Shown here one piece after another: positions 48,992 to 60,179 of a DNA stretch of 64,000 nucleotides. The position numbers and the translations under genes are program-made. Source of the stretch: Adiantum capillus-veneris. Its lineage: Eukaryota; Streptophyta; Polypodiopsida; Polypodiales; Pteridaceae. Below the pieces are notes generated by a model. That model searched no databases. It saw only the letters and a program-made list of their open reading frames with translations, and had not been told where the DNA came from. The DNA is taken from positions 63,251,753 through 63,315,752 of the forward strand of contig CM043959.1 in the NCBI GenBank assembly GCA_014529385.2, written 5' to 3'. Positions within the stretch are counted from its first letter, which is position 1. Every line of letters starts with the position of its first letter.

Positions 48992-51283
48992 TGCTATTAA
49001 GAAGTGCACAGTGCGACTTGGAAAGCGTCGGGCCTCTGACTATGAGGATTCGTACCAAAATCAAGCAAGGCGTAGATGAGTTGAAGCTAAAAAAACACTA
49101 AAAAAGAACAAAACTCCAGCCATGAAAGCTCCACTGTGAAAAATAACCAATACTAACTCCAAACTCTTGTGTGTGTGAAGATTAGGTGTAGCCTCGCTCC
49201 CAATTGCATAGATGCAGTGCTCATTCGACCTTTTAAAAACCCTTAACACTAGTTCTGTAATTGGACACTTAAGTGTCTTGTTTTTCTACCAAGTTTTGGC
49301 AATTTATTTTTCAAGCTAGAAAGAAGTTTTTTACACCTTGCTTCTACCATAGATTGGTTATGAGGGAAAGAAAACACTGGATTTTCCTCCATATCAAAAT
49401 ACAATCGGTATTGAGAGAATTCTGGTAAGTTCTAAGACATAAATCATAAAATTATTATATCTTTTTATAGAGATGACCTTTTTTACGTTTATAAAATCCA
49501 AGTGTTAGCGCTTAGTGCTATAAAACAATGGAATGCACTTCAAAGATAAGCTTTCAAGTCACATGCAAGTTATAGACATAATTTCATACTTGAGCACGTG
49601 CTGAATAAGAGCATAATTTTGGTCTTTTAAAGGTTCCCTCATGGAATTGGTACTATTATAGTGCAATTTGAAAACTACAAATGACTTTATATGTTTAAAT
49701 CAAGAAACTACATATTTTTTGGGCTCCCTAACTCAATTAAATCTCCTTGCTTGAACTCTATCTTGAAATTTTTATCGTGCAAAAACTCTTGAAAATCTTG
49801 AGTTCTCGTTAATAACATTGAAACCAAGGTTTTAAGCACACCAATTGTGTATGTACCATTTAATTTGATACATTTAGTTGATCTACATGGAAAGTTTGAT
49901 ATTACTAATTGAGGTTTTGAATGCTTATGTGTCAAGAATGAAAATATGGATTTTTTCTCTTGTGCATTTTGAATATTTAAAATGATCCAATAATTGTTGC
50001 ATACCAAAGGACTTCTACTTGCCACCTTGAGTGCTCAATGTAAAGGGAAAGCAATGTATCACTTTATAAAACTCACACATACATCAAAAACATATTTTTC
50101 TTTGTATACAACGATATGCTTGAAATGACCATATCAAACACATGGAACTTTCCATTATTTTATATACTCCAAAGTCGCTTTTTTTGCACATAAAACTTTC
50201 AATTATCTATAGAAAAATTGTGAAAGAGTCACCTAAAAATTTCTACAAGGTTGCTTCATTTTTTTTTGAGCTTATAAAGGCGATTCCTTCAAAGCGTCAA
50301 TCGCAGTCTTACGAGGGTCAACTTGACGAGTATAGTTCTTGATCATGATAGATTCTAAAATGCAAGGTTATATTTTTAAAAGACCCTCTAGCTAACATAT
50401 TTAATTATATCAAGAGAGTTTTTTTAAATAAACCGTTTAATGTAAGTAGCATCTAATTTAAATTTCTCGAAAAAGGACACTTAAAGTGTCCTGTTTTGGT
50501 ACCAAACTAGTGTTAATATACGCTTCGATTCTTCATCATGACTATTTCATGGAAGCTTGAGTACTTCATTGGAGAAGCCCAAGTAGTTATTGGAGGAGGG
50601 GAAACCCTCATTGGAGGCCTCACAGCCTCAACCATGCAATGGAAGCAGCACGGAACCACACCTGTACCCTGTAAAGGAATGGTTGTATCTCCTTGCTCGT
50701 ATGCCCAAATGAGCTCATTTTTGGCTCTAACATTTCCCACAAAACTTAGGAAATGACTATTCCATCGTCGATGTGGAATTTGGAGATATTTTTAGGCTAT
50801 CTTTGACCATTTTAAGGCCATTTTTGCCAACACCTTTTTTTGTCCGTAAAAAGCCCAAACGAGCTGTGAAAAATCCATAAAATTGTGGAAAAATCCCATT
50901 GGGATTAAAATTTCATGTTGATCCTCATTTTCCCACTTGGTAAGCACTTTAAACACGTCTTTTACGCCAGCGCACGAAACCTGCTATTTTTGGCAGATTG
51001 CCCGCATTGAACTTTCTAGGCAAAACGAGCGTGCAACTTCGAAACACTTGACATTTGTACATTCCTAAAGCAAATTAGGAATATATTTATGTGAAAAAAT
51101 ATTCCATAGAGCCATGTGTAGGGCCTCGCCCGCCTGGTAAGGTATGTATACGACTACAACTGTGGCATTGATTTTTGCATATCTCATACTATGTACATTA
51201 TAGCATTAGGTCCCACATATCATAAACATTAAGAGTGCGGTAGATATTTTAATTTCACATTATGAACGTGCAATGGAACAACA
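48992..51283 (-). repeat. 3' LTR of gypsy G3, interrupted by a TTAA element
   Basis: Plus-strand start TGCTATTAAGAAG and end GGAACAACA. The homologous LTR at 57312 on starts TGTGTTAAGAAG. Without the 1.27 kb insertion at 49247-50512 (and one TTAA) it is about 1.02 kb. A purine-rich tract (minus strand AAGAGGGGGTGGA) abuts its right end, as expected for a 3' LTR on the minus strand. Plus-strand text such as GTGAAGATTAGGTGTAGCCT is shared with 57497 on. Confidence 0.85.
49247..50512. mobile_element. TTAA-flanked CACTAG-ended DNA transposon, copy 3 (1266 bp)
   Basis: Begins CACTAGTTCTGTAATTGGAC and ends TTGGTACCAAACTAGTG, with TTAA at 49243-49246 and 50513-50516. The last 38 bases, reversed, closely follow the left end of copy 2 (CACTAG, GGTA, ACAGGACA, AGTGTCC). 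The subterminal word GGACACTTAAGTGTC is nearly palindromic. The interior is not obviously like copies 1 and 2, so it may be a different subfamily. The empty site is present in the other LTR of the same gypsy element at 57562-57565. Confidence 0.88.
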
Positions 51284-51297
51284 TCCACCCCCTCTTA
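51284..51297 (-). promoter_or_regulatory. Polypurine tract of gypsy G3
   Basis: On the minus strand AAGAGGGGGTGGA lies directly upstream of the LTR start TGTTGTTCC, the usual place for plus-strand DNA priming in reverse transcription. Confidence 0.7.
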
Positions 51298-51397
51298 ACC
51301 TACACATCCTTCGGCATGTGCCATAGATATCTTTTGCAGGTTCAGTCTTCATTTAAGTCCACATACATGTCGATTTTATCGTTGCTTTCAACAAAAT

Positions 51398-53200
51398 CTA
51401 ACGCATCATCCTCTTGTTCTTCATCCACATCCATACCATTTTCATCAGAGCCTTCATTCTGACTTTCCTGTGAATCAAAGGATCTGTATCACCTCTTCTT
51501 TTGAATAACTTGATTCTTTTCCGTGCGATGGAAATCTTCATTTTTGTCCCATCTAATTCATGCAAGGTATAAGTTGCATTCCCATGTACATGCTGAACCA
51601 CATAAGGACCAAACCATCTCTTTGAAAGCTTTCTTATTGTTGAATGTTGTTTGTCAAGACTGCTGTCATACACCAGCACCCAATCACCTTCCTCAATAGC
51701 TTTAGGTATGAGCCTATGCCTCTTATCATATTTGTCCTTACTCTTTAACGTTGCATCTTTCAATCATGCTACTGCAATCTCAATATCTTGGGGCCTTCTT
51801 GGCGCAAAGAAAGAAGGCCCTCCCTACTCATTTCATCTTCCCAAGGTAATATATTTCATGTCGGAATTACATCCTCAATTGGCATTATAGGTTGCTGACC
51901 ATACATCCACTCAAAAGGCATATAACCAGTAAACTAAGCTATGAGTTGTACGATTAGCCCATAAATCATAAGGCAATAACCTAGGCCACTCTCCCATTTT
52001 ACCTTTGCAGACCTTAGCCAAAGATTTAATGATAGGAGGATGCCCACGCTCTAATTTACCATTTCCTTCAGGATTATATGCAGTAGTGAAGCAAGTTTAA
52101 TGCCCAACCTAGAGAAAAACTCCCTTGATTTGTCAGCATTCAACTCACCCCTGTCTGCTTTTATTTTCCCAACACATCCATAACGGTTAATTACATCATC
52201 CAAGAGGAACTTACATATCCCTACTGTGCTTTTCGTTGTTAGAGCACGACCTTCAACTTGGCTGGTTAAATCTTCTCGTGCAAGCACTATGTATCTCATT
52301 TTCCATAAGCCCAATGGCATTGTAACCAGATCTACTACCCACTTGTAATGCATGGCCAATGGGTAAGTAGGGTGCAATCCATCACGATGATGTACATTTG
52401 AATACATTTGACAGATTTCACAGGACTCCACAAAGTGAGATACATCTTTATACATACCTTTCCACCAATACCTCTCTTTCATTAGTAAAGGTTGCCCATA
52501 CACCTCTATGTCTAGCATAAAGACTCTCATGAAACTTTTTCATAAGCTCATTTTGAGCATCCTTATCATTCACGACTCTCATCGGCATTCCATTTCTTTG
52601 CTTTGGATGCTTCCATAAGTACCAATCTTTCAAAAAGTATCCATATGCCTTTCTCTGTATCCTTTTGAACTCTTCATCAGTCCACCCTTCTTGCCTTTTC
52701 AAAGTGCTCAGATAGTGTCCAATGAGAAACCAATCACCTTGACATAGGTCCTTTGTAAATGACTCAAGTGCATTTGACAGACAAACATGATTTCCCTTGC
52801 CATGAGAGATACTATAGAACTGTGTGGCTACATCATCGCGCTCGACAACCATGTATTCTTCATTTTCATATCTTGCTCTTGAAAGCATATCCGCAACTGG
52901 ATTATCTTTCCCTGCAATGTGCTTAAATTCTGGATTCAAGGACTTTATGTAAGCAATCCATCTCAACATAGCTTGTGATCATTCCAAGAAGGGGTAGACA
53001 ATCAGTCTCCACAATTACATTTGTTCCTATCAAATACTCTTTGTCATATTTCAAAGCTGTGACTAATCCCCATAACACTCTTTTTACATGTGAATAGTTG
53101 CGTTGACGAGCACTTAGTACTTTTGTTCCAAATCTCACCACACATCACTTGCCACCACCATTGTCTTGCCCAATCGCCCATCCAATTCCTGTTGGGCTAG
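51398..53200 (-). pseudogene. Gypsy G3 RNase H and integrase
   Basis: Minus strand order: RNase H pieces (QRNYSHVKRVLWGLVTALKY, then VIVETDCLPLLGMI with the catalytic Asp; later HIAGKDNPVADMLSRARYEN). Integrase zinc domain: HESLYARHRGVWATF and YWWKGMYKDVSHFVESCEIC, giving H-H-C-C. Catalytic core: WVVDLVTMPLG (first Asp), KIKADRGELNADKSREFF (second Asp). C-terminal: LSKRWFGPYVVQHVHGNATY, the GPY/F-like block of gypsy integrases, ending at 51398. Frame changes near 52450 and 52960 and stops show it is inactive. Confidence 0.85.
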
Positions 53201-53571
53201 TATCCACTGTCACAATTATATATCTTCTACATTCATAGTTTGCTTTCCTCAAAGTTGGAGTCACAAGAAAAAATTTCTCTAGTTTCCTCATGGCATGTGT
53301 ATGAATTTATTCCCATTAAAATTTTGATTTTTTCTCAAAAGTTGATACAAAGGTTCTGCCACATGCTCATAATGTGGAATTCAGATAACATAGAACACAC
53401 ATGACCCAAAGAATCTTCGAACCTCAGTTACATTAATACATATCTCTTTCATTATTTGAATTACATCAATCTTTGCAGGACAAGGCCTTCTACCATATGG
53501 CCCTCACATTTGTCCCACAATAAGAATTTCATTCACTCCAAACACTAACTTTTGGCTTGACAAGGTAAGGT

Positions 53572-54903
53572 TCACCTCTTCCAATCATCACAATTATTGA
53601 TATGGTTTTCCACATACTTGCGGCACCCCCTCGATTCCAGAGCCACATCTATATTGCTTACATCACATCCTTTGATTGGCACATCGTCAAGGAAAGGCAG
53701 TGTAGTTTGCGGTATGATGTCACGTAGGACTTTTTTTATACCATTCATAATATGTGCAACTGAATTAGTTGCCCCTTGAGGTAAGGTGCATATCCTTACT
53801 AAACCCAAGGGTGTCCTCATGGTAGTTAGGTCCCTGCTTTCCATTGCTAGTTGGAACTAATCATACCTTGAGTACAAATCTCCCATAGAATATAATGACC
53901 TTCCTACAAATGCCTCTGCAAACTCATCAACAATTGGCCCTATACCCACATTTGTGATTGTCACCTTATTTACAGGTTTCATATCCTGAATAAAGCGTAA
54001 AGAACCATTTTTTTTCGGAGCTGTGAACCACCTGTTTGAATACGGAGCACAAGAAGGCTCCAAGATACCCATCTTGATCTTTTTATTAATAAATTCAATG
54101 AGTTTTGGCAAATGGGCCTTTGGAATCGGAATAGGCCTCAAGTTCCAAGGTACGTGAGGGAGAGTGAAGATCACCATAGGAGCAACAATGGATGGATCAA
54201 CATACCCTATCTCATGCGGCTCAAATGAAAAATCTTTTTCGTGTTTGGCAAGCATGTCTTCAAAGCATATCTTTTCAAATTTTGTCAAACTGTCCTTGCA
54301 ACCAACCTTTAACTCCTTCAAACAATCCTGTGTGAACTTGTGTCCAATCTTGCTTGGGTTACAAAGTCTAGGTTGCAAAGCAACTTGTTCCATATTAATT
54401 GTGCAATATTTTGGTAGAGGTAATGCCACTGGTTTCACTTTCTTTTCCACCGACTTAGTCTCCACTCGTACATCAACACCATGAGCATTTTTTAAATCCT
54501 CAATGACCTTGTACATTCTTATTGAGCATACTTTCACGACCTCACTTCCCATATGAAAATTGCAATCCACTAAAGACTCCAAGTCTTGCATAGTATCCAC
54601 AAACGAACACTCATCAAACACACATGTAATGCATTCATCATCTTCTAGCAAACTATTCATCTTCAAACCTCTTTGTACACTATTTACATGTTGTCGTTCA
54701 CCCCGCTTTAAGTCCTCACACTCTGTAAAAGCAATAGATCCATAGTCTGATAATCTTACAAAACCTGTAGAAAATGTTTCTTTTGCATATACATCATGCA
54801 AGAACCTTTCTCTTCTTGTACCACTGCAATCCCGCTCTACAATGGTACATGGCCAAAACCCCTCATATCCCTGTAGTCCTTGAACTCTTTGTTTGTCTTT
54901 CAC
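53572..54903 (-). pseudogene. Gypsy G3 reverse transcriptase with long N-terminal linker
   Basis: One 348-codon frame (54903-53857) has a linker with several Cys, then PWNLRPIPIPKAHLPKLIEF, KMGILEPSCAPYSNRWFTAP, RFIQDMKPVNKVTITNVGIG (motif 2-3) and SLYSMGDLYSRYD (motif A, with SMGDLYSRYD keeping the Asp). A stop after the Asp is followed by FQLAMESRDLTTMRTPLG, LPQGATNSVAHIMNGIKKVL and TLPFLDDVPIKG, where the YxDD box reads FLDD. Everything except this stop is close to intact. Ty3/gypsy by motif order and by the integrase that follows. Confidence 0.85.
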
Positions 54904-55787
54904 AAAGGTGGCTCTCTAAGACTTTCATGGTTCCTTTCATGGTCCACACAAACAGTAAGGAATTGTATTGCACGCTTCCCATCCCTGCTCATAATCCTTG
55001 CATAAGCTGACCCATCATCCATCACCTTGGTTTCCATGCGAGTATCGGTGATGTATGGCTGCCCAAGGATAAGAGGGTATGTAGACATCTCCTGTACAAA
55101 GAAATTTTGGTCATCTTTCACATCCCCTATAGTCACCTTAACATTTGGACAAGCTTCCTACAGCTCCCATGATGAGTTTTTTGTTGCACAAATCATCCAT
55201 CCATGATTTATATCAATTGGCCATTTTCCTTTTTGATAAAGACTCTTTGACATGAGGTTAATTTTTGACCCATGATCTATCAGTGGAATGTATGTCTCTT
55301 CTAAGTCTCCCACTTTTACCAAGGTCTCAGTAGTTGCTCTTGCCCAGTGACTCTTTAAGTAGTAACTCTTGTGAGTGGTTTCAACTTCATCTTCATCATC
55401 CAAGAAGCGAACGTGTTTTACTCCTCCCGTAGACTTGTAGCATCCAACAACAGTTTCTTCACCTGGATCGCCATAGACCTATACACCCTGTGCACTTAAA
55501 GTCTCTTCTTCACCTTGTACATGGATAGATTCAATAAGAGACTGACGCTTCCTCTTGATGATATCAATTATCTCTTCATGTAACTCCCTCTCTACTATTC
55601 CAAGGACTTCATCCAAGGTAAATTCCACCTTGCTGTTCAAAATCCTCTCTTCCAAAACCTTTTTGAGATCTATCGCTACCTCTATATCGGATTGGAGTTT
55701 GTAGGCCAGACCCTTTGATTTTGATTTTGTTGCATCCTTCTTCTTTTCTTTAGAGGCTTCTTGCATATGCACTTCGGGGACAGGCAT
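54900..55787 (-). pseudogene. Gypsy G3 protease region
   Basis: Contains YIPLIDHGSKINLMSKSLY, with D-H-G as the active-site-like triplet (families of this type often have DHGS rather than D-S/T-G), then PLILGQPYITDTRMET, the hydrophobic-hydrophobic-G flap or ILGRD-like block, and RAIQFLTVCV. Upstream of it, DIEVAIDLKKVLEERILNSK is a spacer helix. Frame joins at 55490 and 55150 are interrupted by stops. Confidence 0.75.
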
Positions 55788-57245
55788 CTGTTTTGCGGGG
55801 AAGGTGATCTAGGAGGCACTGTGTCATTTCTTCCTCCACTCCTTGTAGCCCGCTTTGAAGGACCTTCATCCCCATTCTCGCGCCTACGTTTCTCTTCAAC
55901 AATGGCCTTATTTGCTTGACATTAGGCAATGTATGCATGCACTGACAAAGATTCCACATGGTCATTCCAACCTGTTTCAAGACAAATACAATCTCCGGCT
56001 TCATGTAAAACCTCTGTAGTCATTTTACCCTTCGTAGCAGACTCTATAGCACATGGCCATAGCTCTCCAATACCATTAGATTCCTCTTCTCAAACTTTGA
56101 CTCATCCTTTTTTCTTAATAGAATCCACCTTCAACCCATAGGTGGCTGCCTCAACCATTGAGATGGAATGGCTAGTAGCCACGTCCTCAACTAGCTTCTT
56201 CATCCCACCTTTTCCAAAATTCTTCCCCAAGAGCTTACTTGTTTCACTTAAGTGAATTTTTCCATCTTTAAAGAAAACAAGCTCATTTGTCAAAGAGTCT
56301 TTAAAATTTTCACAATCCATCCTTCCATGGTCAGTACTATTGCACCATATGCATCTATTTACAAAGCCTTCTCTGTTTTGAGGTCTTTGCCCTGTAGATT
56401 GTGCTGATGGTTGCCCCTTTTCTTCTAGCCTTGTAAGCTTTAAATTGAGCTCTTGCATTCCTTTGACAATATCATCTAGCATGGATTTTTCACTCTTTGG
56501 AACCACAATCATAGGCTTTACATGACTCTTGGGAACACTTGGGACTTGATTAGGGTTGACTATCATCTTGTCTCTTCATTGTTGTCGCTTAGCTGGCAGT
56601 GAATTGGCATCTTCGACCTCATTCGAATTGGTCTTCAAGCCCTGTTCCGCATCCTTATCCTCAAGTAATATCTCTAACTTCTCTTGAATCTCTTTACCTG
56701 CATCCTGTAAAAATATCTCTGTCTTCTCTGGGTTTAGGGTATATTTTTCAGTCCTTGAAAGTTGATCATAACGGTGTTTGAATTCCCTTAGCAGTTTGGT
56801 AGGCGAAAGCCCCTCTTTTGGCCGAAGTACCCACTCTAAAAAAGTCCTCTTTGTTACCCTTTTGGAGTCCTCCATGAAATACTCTTCCTTTGAGGATAAT
56901 TTGAATTCTTTCAAACTTTTCCCATGCTCATTTCTAATCTCCCTTACATGCTCTCTGATCTCGGGAACCACAGCAAGTTCAAAACTTTGCACAATCTCTA
57001 CTTCGGGCACTCAATGAAGCTCCATCTCATTTACATATCCACAAAGATACTTTGTTACATCGTTAACTTTGAATTGGTCCACTTTCTTCACCACATATTG
57101 AAGCACTTTGGTTGAGGAGAGCTCCCTCCTTTCTGCAGCTTGCTGTTACTGCATAAACATTGCAAAAGCTTAAAACATTTGCATTGCGAATTGGTCAAAC
57201 CAAACCCCCTGTTGATCTTGTTGCTCCATAGATTTAGAAATTTGT
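55750..57245 (-). pseudogene. Gypsy G3 gag with zinc knuckle
   Basis: Starts near 57227 with an ATG: MEQQDQQGVWFDQFAMQMF, then a stop, RELSSTKVLQYVVKKVDQFK, and after another stop VPEVEIVQSFELAVVPEIRE (open 57010-56576). Then MIVNPNQVPSVPKSHVKPMI (open 56566-56102) with the knuckle CIWCNSTDHGRMDC, a perfect CX2CX4HX4C. The last part to 55750 is in several frames. The start reminds me of predicted proteins in fern genomes, but this is memory and was not checked. The whole gag carries at least four in-frame stops. Confidence 0.75.
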
Positions 57246-57289
57246 TTTGAGACCTTAAATGAATCTTTTGAACCCTCACCCTAGCCTAC

Positions 57290-57307
57290 TTTGCTTCGGG
57301 TTCACCA
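57290..57307 (-). promoter_or_regulatory. Primer-binding site of gypsy G3
   Basis: The minus strand reads TGGTGAACCCGAAGCAAAG four bases inside the LTR. It starts TGG and is complementary to a tRNA 3' end that would read CGGGTTCACCA. I did not assign the tRNA. Confidence 0.6.
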
Positions 57308-57311
57308 AAAA

Positions 57312-57892
57312 TGTGTTAAGAAGTGCGCAGTGCGACTAGGAAAGCGTCAGGCCTCTAACAGTGAGGATTCGCAGCAAAATCAAGCAAGGAGTAGATAATT
57401 TGAAGCTAAAAACACACCAAAGAAGAACAAAACTCTAGCCATGAAAGCTCCACTTTGAAAAATAACCAATACTAACTCAAAACTCTTGTGTGTGTGAAGA
57501 TTAGGTGTAGCCTCGCTCCCAATTGCATAGATGCAGTGCTCATTCGACCTTTTAAAAACCCTTAATATAGGCTTCAATTATTCATCATGACCATTTCATG
57601 GAAGCTTAATTACTTCATTGGAAAAGACCAAGTAGTTATTTGTAGATGAAAAAACCTAATTGGAGGACTCACAACCTCAACCATGCAGTGGAAGCAGGAC
57701 GGGACTGCACTTGCACCCTGTAAAGGAATGGTGGTATCTCCTTGCTCATATGCCCCAATGAGCTCATTATTGGCTCTAAAATTTCCCACAAAACTTAGGT
57801 AACGATGCCACCATCGTTGATGTGGCATTTGGAGCTATTTTTAGGCTATTTTTAACTATTTTAAGACCATTTTTTGCCCAAAAATCTCAAAC
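57312..57892 (-). repeat. 5' LTR of gypsy G3, cut by a copia insertion
   Basis: Homologous to the outer parts of the LTR at 48992-51283. At 57562-57565 it has an unoccupied TTAA, where copy 3 of the TTAA family sits in the partner LTR. It ends at 57892, where a copia LTR begins; the rest of this LTR should lie beyond the window, after the copia element. Confidence 0.85.
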
Positions 57893-58040
57893 TGTTGGAG
57901 CTATATATGGCTCACTCTACTGAACTTGGTCTCACCTATATATTTGTATCTTGTCCTCAATATGAACCAGTATTTGGGAGCGTATATGGTGTGTCTCTTG
58001 TCTCTCTCTCTCTCTCTCTCTTTCTCTCTACATCTCAACA
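57893..58040 (+). repeat. 5' LTR of copia C1 (148 bp)
   Basis: Starts TGTTGGAGCTATATATGG and ends ACATCTCAACA, directly followed by the TGGTATCAGAGC primer-binding site. Contains a CT run in its 3' half. An inverted version lies at 61954-62096. Confidence 0.92.
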
Positions 58041-58052
58041 TGGTATCAGAGC
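58041..58052 (+). promoter_or_regulatory. Primer-binding site TGGTATCAGAGC of copia C1
   Basis: Matches the 3' end of initiator-methionine tRNA (the standard plant copia priming site) and begins right after the LTR terminus. Confidence 0.9.
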
Positions 58053-58796
58053 GGTAACGATCACGCGCCGATTCAATTCATGGTGACACAAGAGTATGTG
58101 TATGCGATTCGCATGTAAGATTCAAAATTGCTACAAATTTTATTTTTGAGCGTTGATTCCTGTTAAATGTGGTTGTTTTGTGTTAAGAAGAATATGATTA
58201 GTGTTTTATGTGGCGTTTATTTCTAATCAATCTAATCGTTGATTACGTTTTCTTGTTGATGACACCCTGAACCTCATCTCAATTTTTCTTGCTGCTCTGC
58301 TCAAAATTTGGAGAAACGGGAAAAGTGCAATGGCACTTTTCATCCAAAACTTGTTCGTCTCCTTGAGCTCTTCGATTTGAGTTCTAGGTTTGCGTCAATC
58401 GGAGTTCGCAGCAAAAAGTTATGCTGTTTTTACTGCAATTGAGCTTGACGCAGCTTTCTTCGTCCTACTTCTTCGTGAAGCATCCGCGATCGTTTTTCTT
58501 ATTTTGGCGTTAACTTTTTAGAGAAGATTTAGCTTTTTTCTATTCGTATTGCGGCCGTCAATCTAGCGTCTCACGCCACTCTATTTTGAGGACTCGTTTA
58601 TTATTAACGTCTCCTTTACCCTGCCTTTTTTTTGGGTGACGTCTCTCACATCTTTGGACGTTCCTTGAGCATCCTTCTTACGTTTATCGTTGACAGAATG
58701 CAGTACTCATATCTCTCTCATTCTCAATTGCGACCTTCACCATATATGGTGTGCCGATTCTACAATCTTATCTTCTACGTCTTCTCGCAACAAGAT
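58053..58796 (+). other. Leader between primer-binding site and gag of copia C1
   Basis: About 740 bp without a conserved frame. An upstream ATG at 58632 is in frame with gag and could extend it by 55 residues, but the residues before 58797 show no gag character, so 58797 is the more likely start. Confidence 0.5.
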
Positions 58797-60179
58797 ATGG
58801 CTATGAATATTCTCGTCAACGGCTTTCCTTCTAGCCAACGTTCTGTTCCTCCTTTCCAAGGCCAAGTATTTCCACGCTGGAAAGCAAAGATGTTGTTAAT
58901 TCTTGAAGGCGATGAACTCTCCGATGTTGTTCTTGGAAATTGTGTTTGTCCGCCTCAGCCTGTTGATATAGATAATGATAACGTGCTTATCACTGAAGGA
59001 CCTATATTTGAAGATTGGAATGTTACCTATACGGATTGGCAACGACGTGATAAAGCAGCTCGTTGGTTTATTATTTTTGCTCTTACTGATTCCCTTTTGC
59101 TTGATATGTATGAACTGCCTACTTCCCACGACGTATGGAAGTACCTTATTGCAAACTTTCAGAAGAAATATGTTACAGAAATACTTTATTTGAGAGGGTT
59201 GCTTAACAAGTTACAATATGAAGTTGGTACTTCCATGACGGGACATATTTAATCTTTCAAATCTATTATTAATCAACTTGCTACTGCCGGTGATCCTGTT
59301 CCACAAAAGCAACTGATTACACTTCTCCTTGATACGATGAAGGACTCTTCTTATGATAACATTGTTACTATTCTCTCTAATAAAGATGGTCTTAATTTTG
59401 ACCAAGCCTGCATGTCTTTAATTGAATACTCTCAACGTCAAGAATGTCCGAATGCTGGTCACGATACAACTATGATTTCACAAGAGAAGACTGAGTCACA
59501 ACAGATAGAACGTGCTTTTTATACTCGAAGGCGTCCATTTCAACGAGGAAACCGCAAAGGTGGCCGTCGCGGTAATATTTTCTCTCGTCTCAAATTTCCT
59601 AATAAGCAATGTTCTTACTGCAACAGAAATAGCCATACCGAAGATGATTGTTGGGCACGTCAATATGATGAAGAACACAATATTACCACAAAACAACCAC
59701 GTTTATCTAGAGACTCTTCTTCTTCTTCTTGTGAATATTGTGGACGATCTGATCATCCCACTCATATGTGCTATAAGTGTCGATTCGACACAGATCAGAA
59801 TAGAGCATATGCTATTGAACATCGAAACAACATTGTACCAGGAACAAGCTGCGTCTTATGTTCAATTGCTCTAGACAGAATACTTCATGTATGTGATGGA
59901 TCACTTTTTATTGTCGATTCTATTGCTATAGGAAATATGACATATCAGTCTAAGTGGCTCCATAACTATCATCCACTTCCAGTTCAATGTGTTGTTTATC
60001 TTGTTGATGATACTACTTGTCAAGTAAAGGGTATTGGAGACTTATATCTTGGTACCTTATCTTCTTCCACTCGAATTTTGCGAGGAGTATTACATGTACC
60101 AGATCTTCAACGTAATCTTCTTTCAGTTGCTAGACTTGTTGATCTTGGTCTGTTTGTTGGATTTGATCATAGCAAATGA
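58797..60179 (+). pseudogene. Copia C1 gag, two zinc knuckles and protease
   Basis: Gag starts at ATG 58797 (MAMNILVNGFPSSQRS) and has VFPRWKAKMLLILEGDEL, then YELPTSHDVWKYLIANFQKK, typical of copia gag (UBN2-like W...L block). A TAA at 59250 interrupts it, and the frame continues (SFKSIINQLATAGDPVPQ). Two CX2CX4HX4C knuckles follow: CSYCNRNSHTEDDC (about 59611) and CEYCGRSDHPTHMC (about 59730). The protease-like stretch reads FIVDSIAIGNMTYQ where copia enzymes normally have D-S-G-A, so Ile replaces Gly. It ends at TGA 60177-60179. Confidence 0.8.

Noticed and set aside
48992-57892. Endogenous pararetrovirus (caulimovirus-like) origin of the G3 polyprotein
   Set aside because: It has LTRs, primer-binding site, polypurine tract and an integrase with H-H-C-C and D-D motifs, which fits a Ty3/gypsy retrotransposon; no movement-protein-like region was seen.
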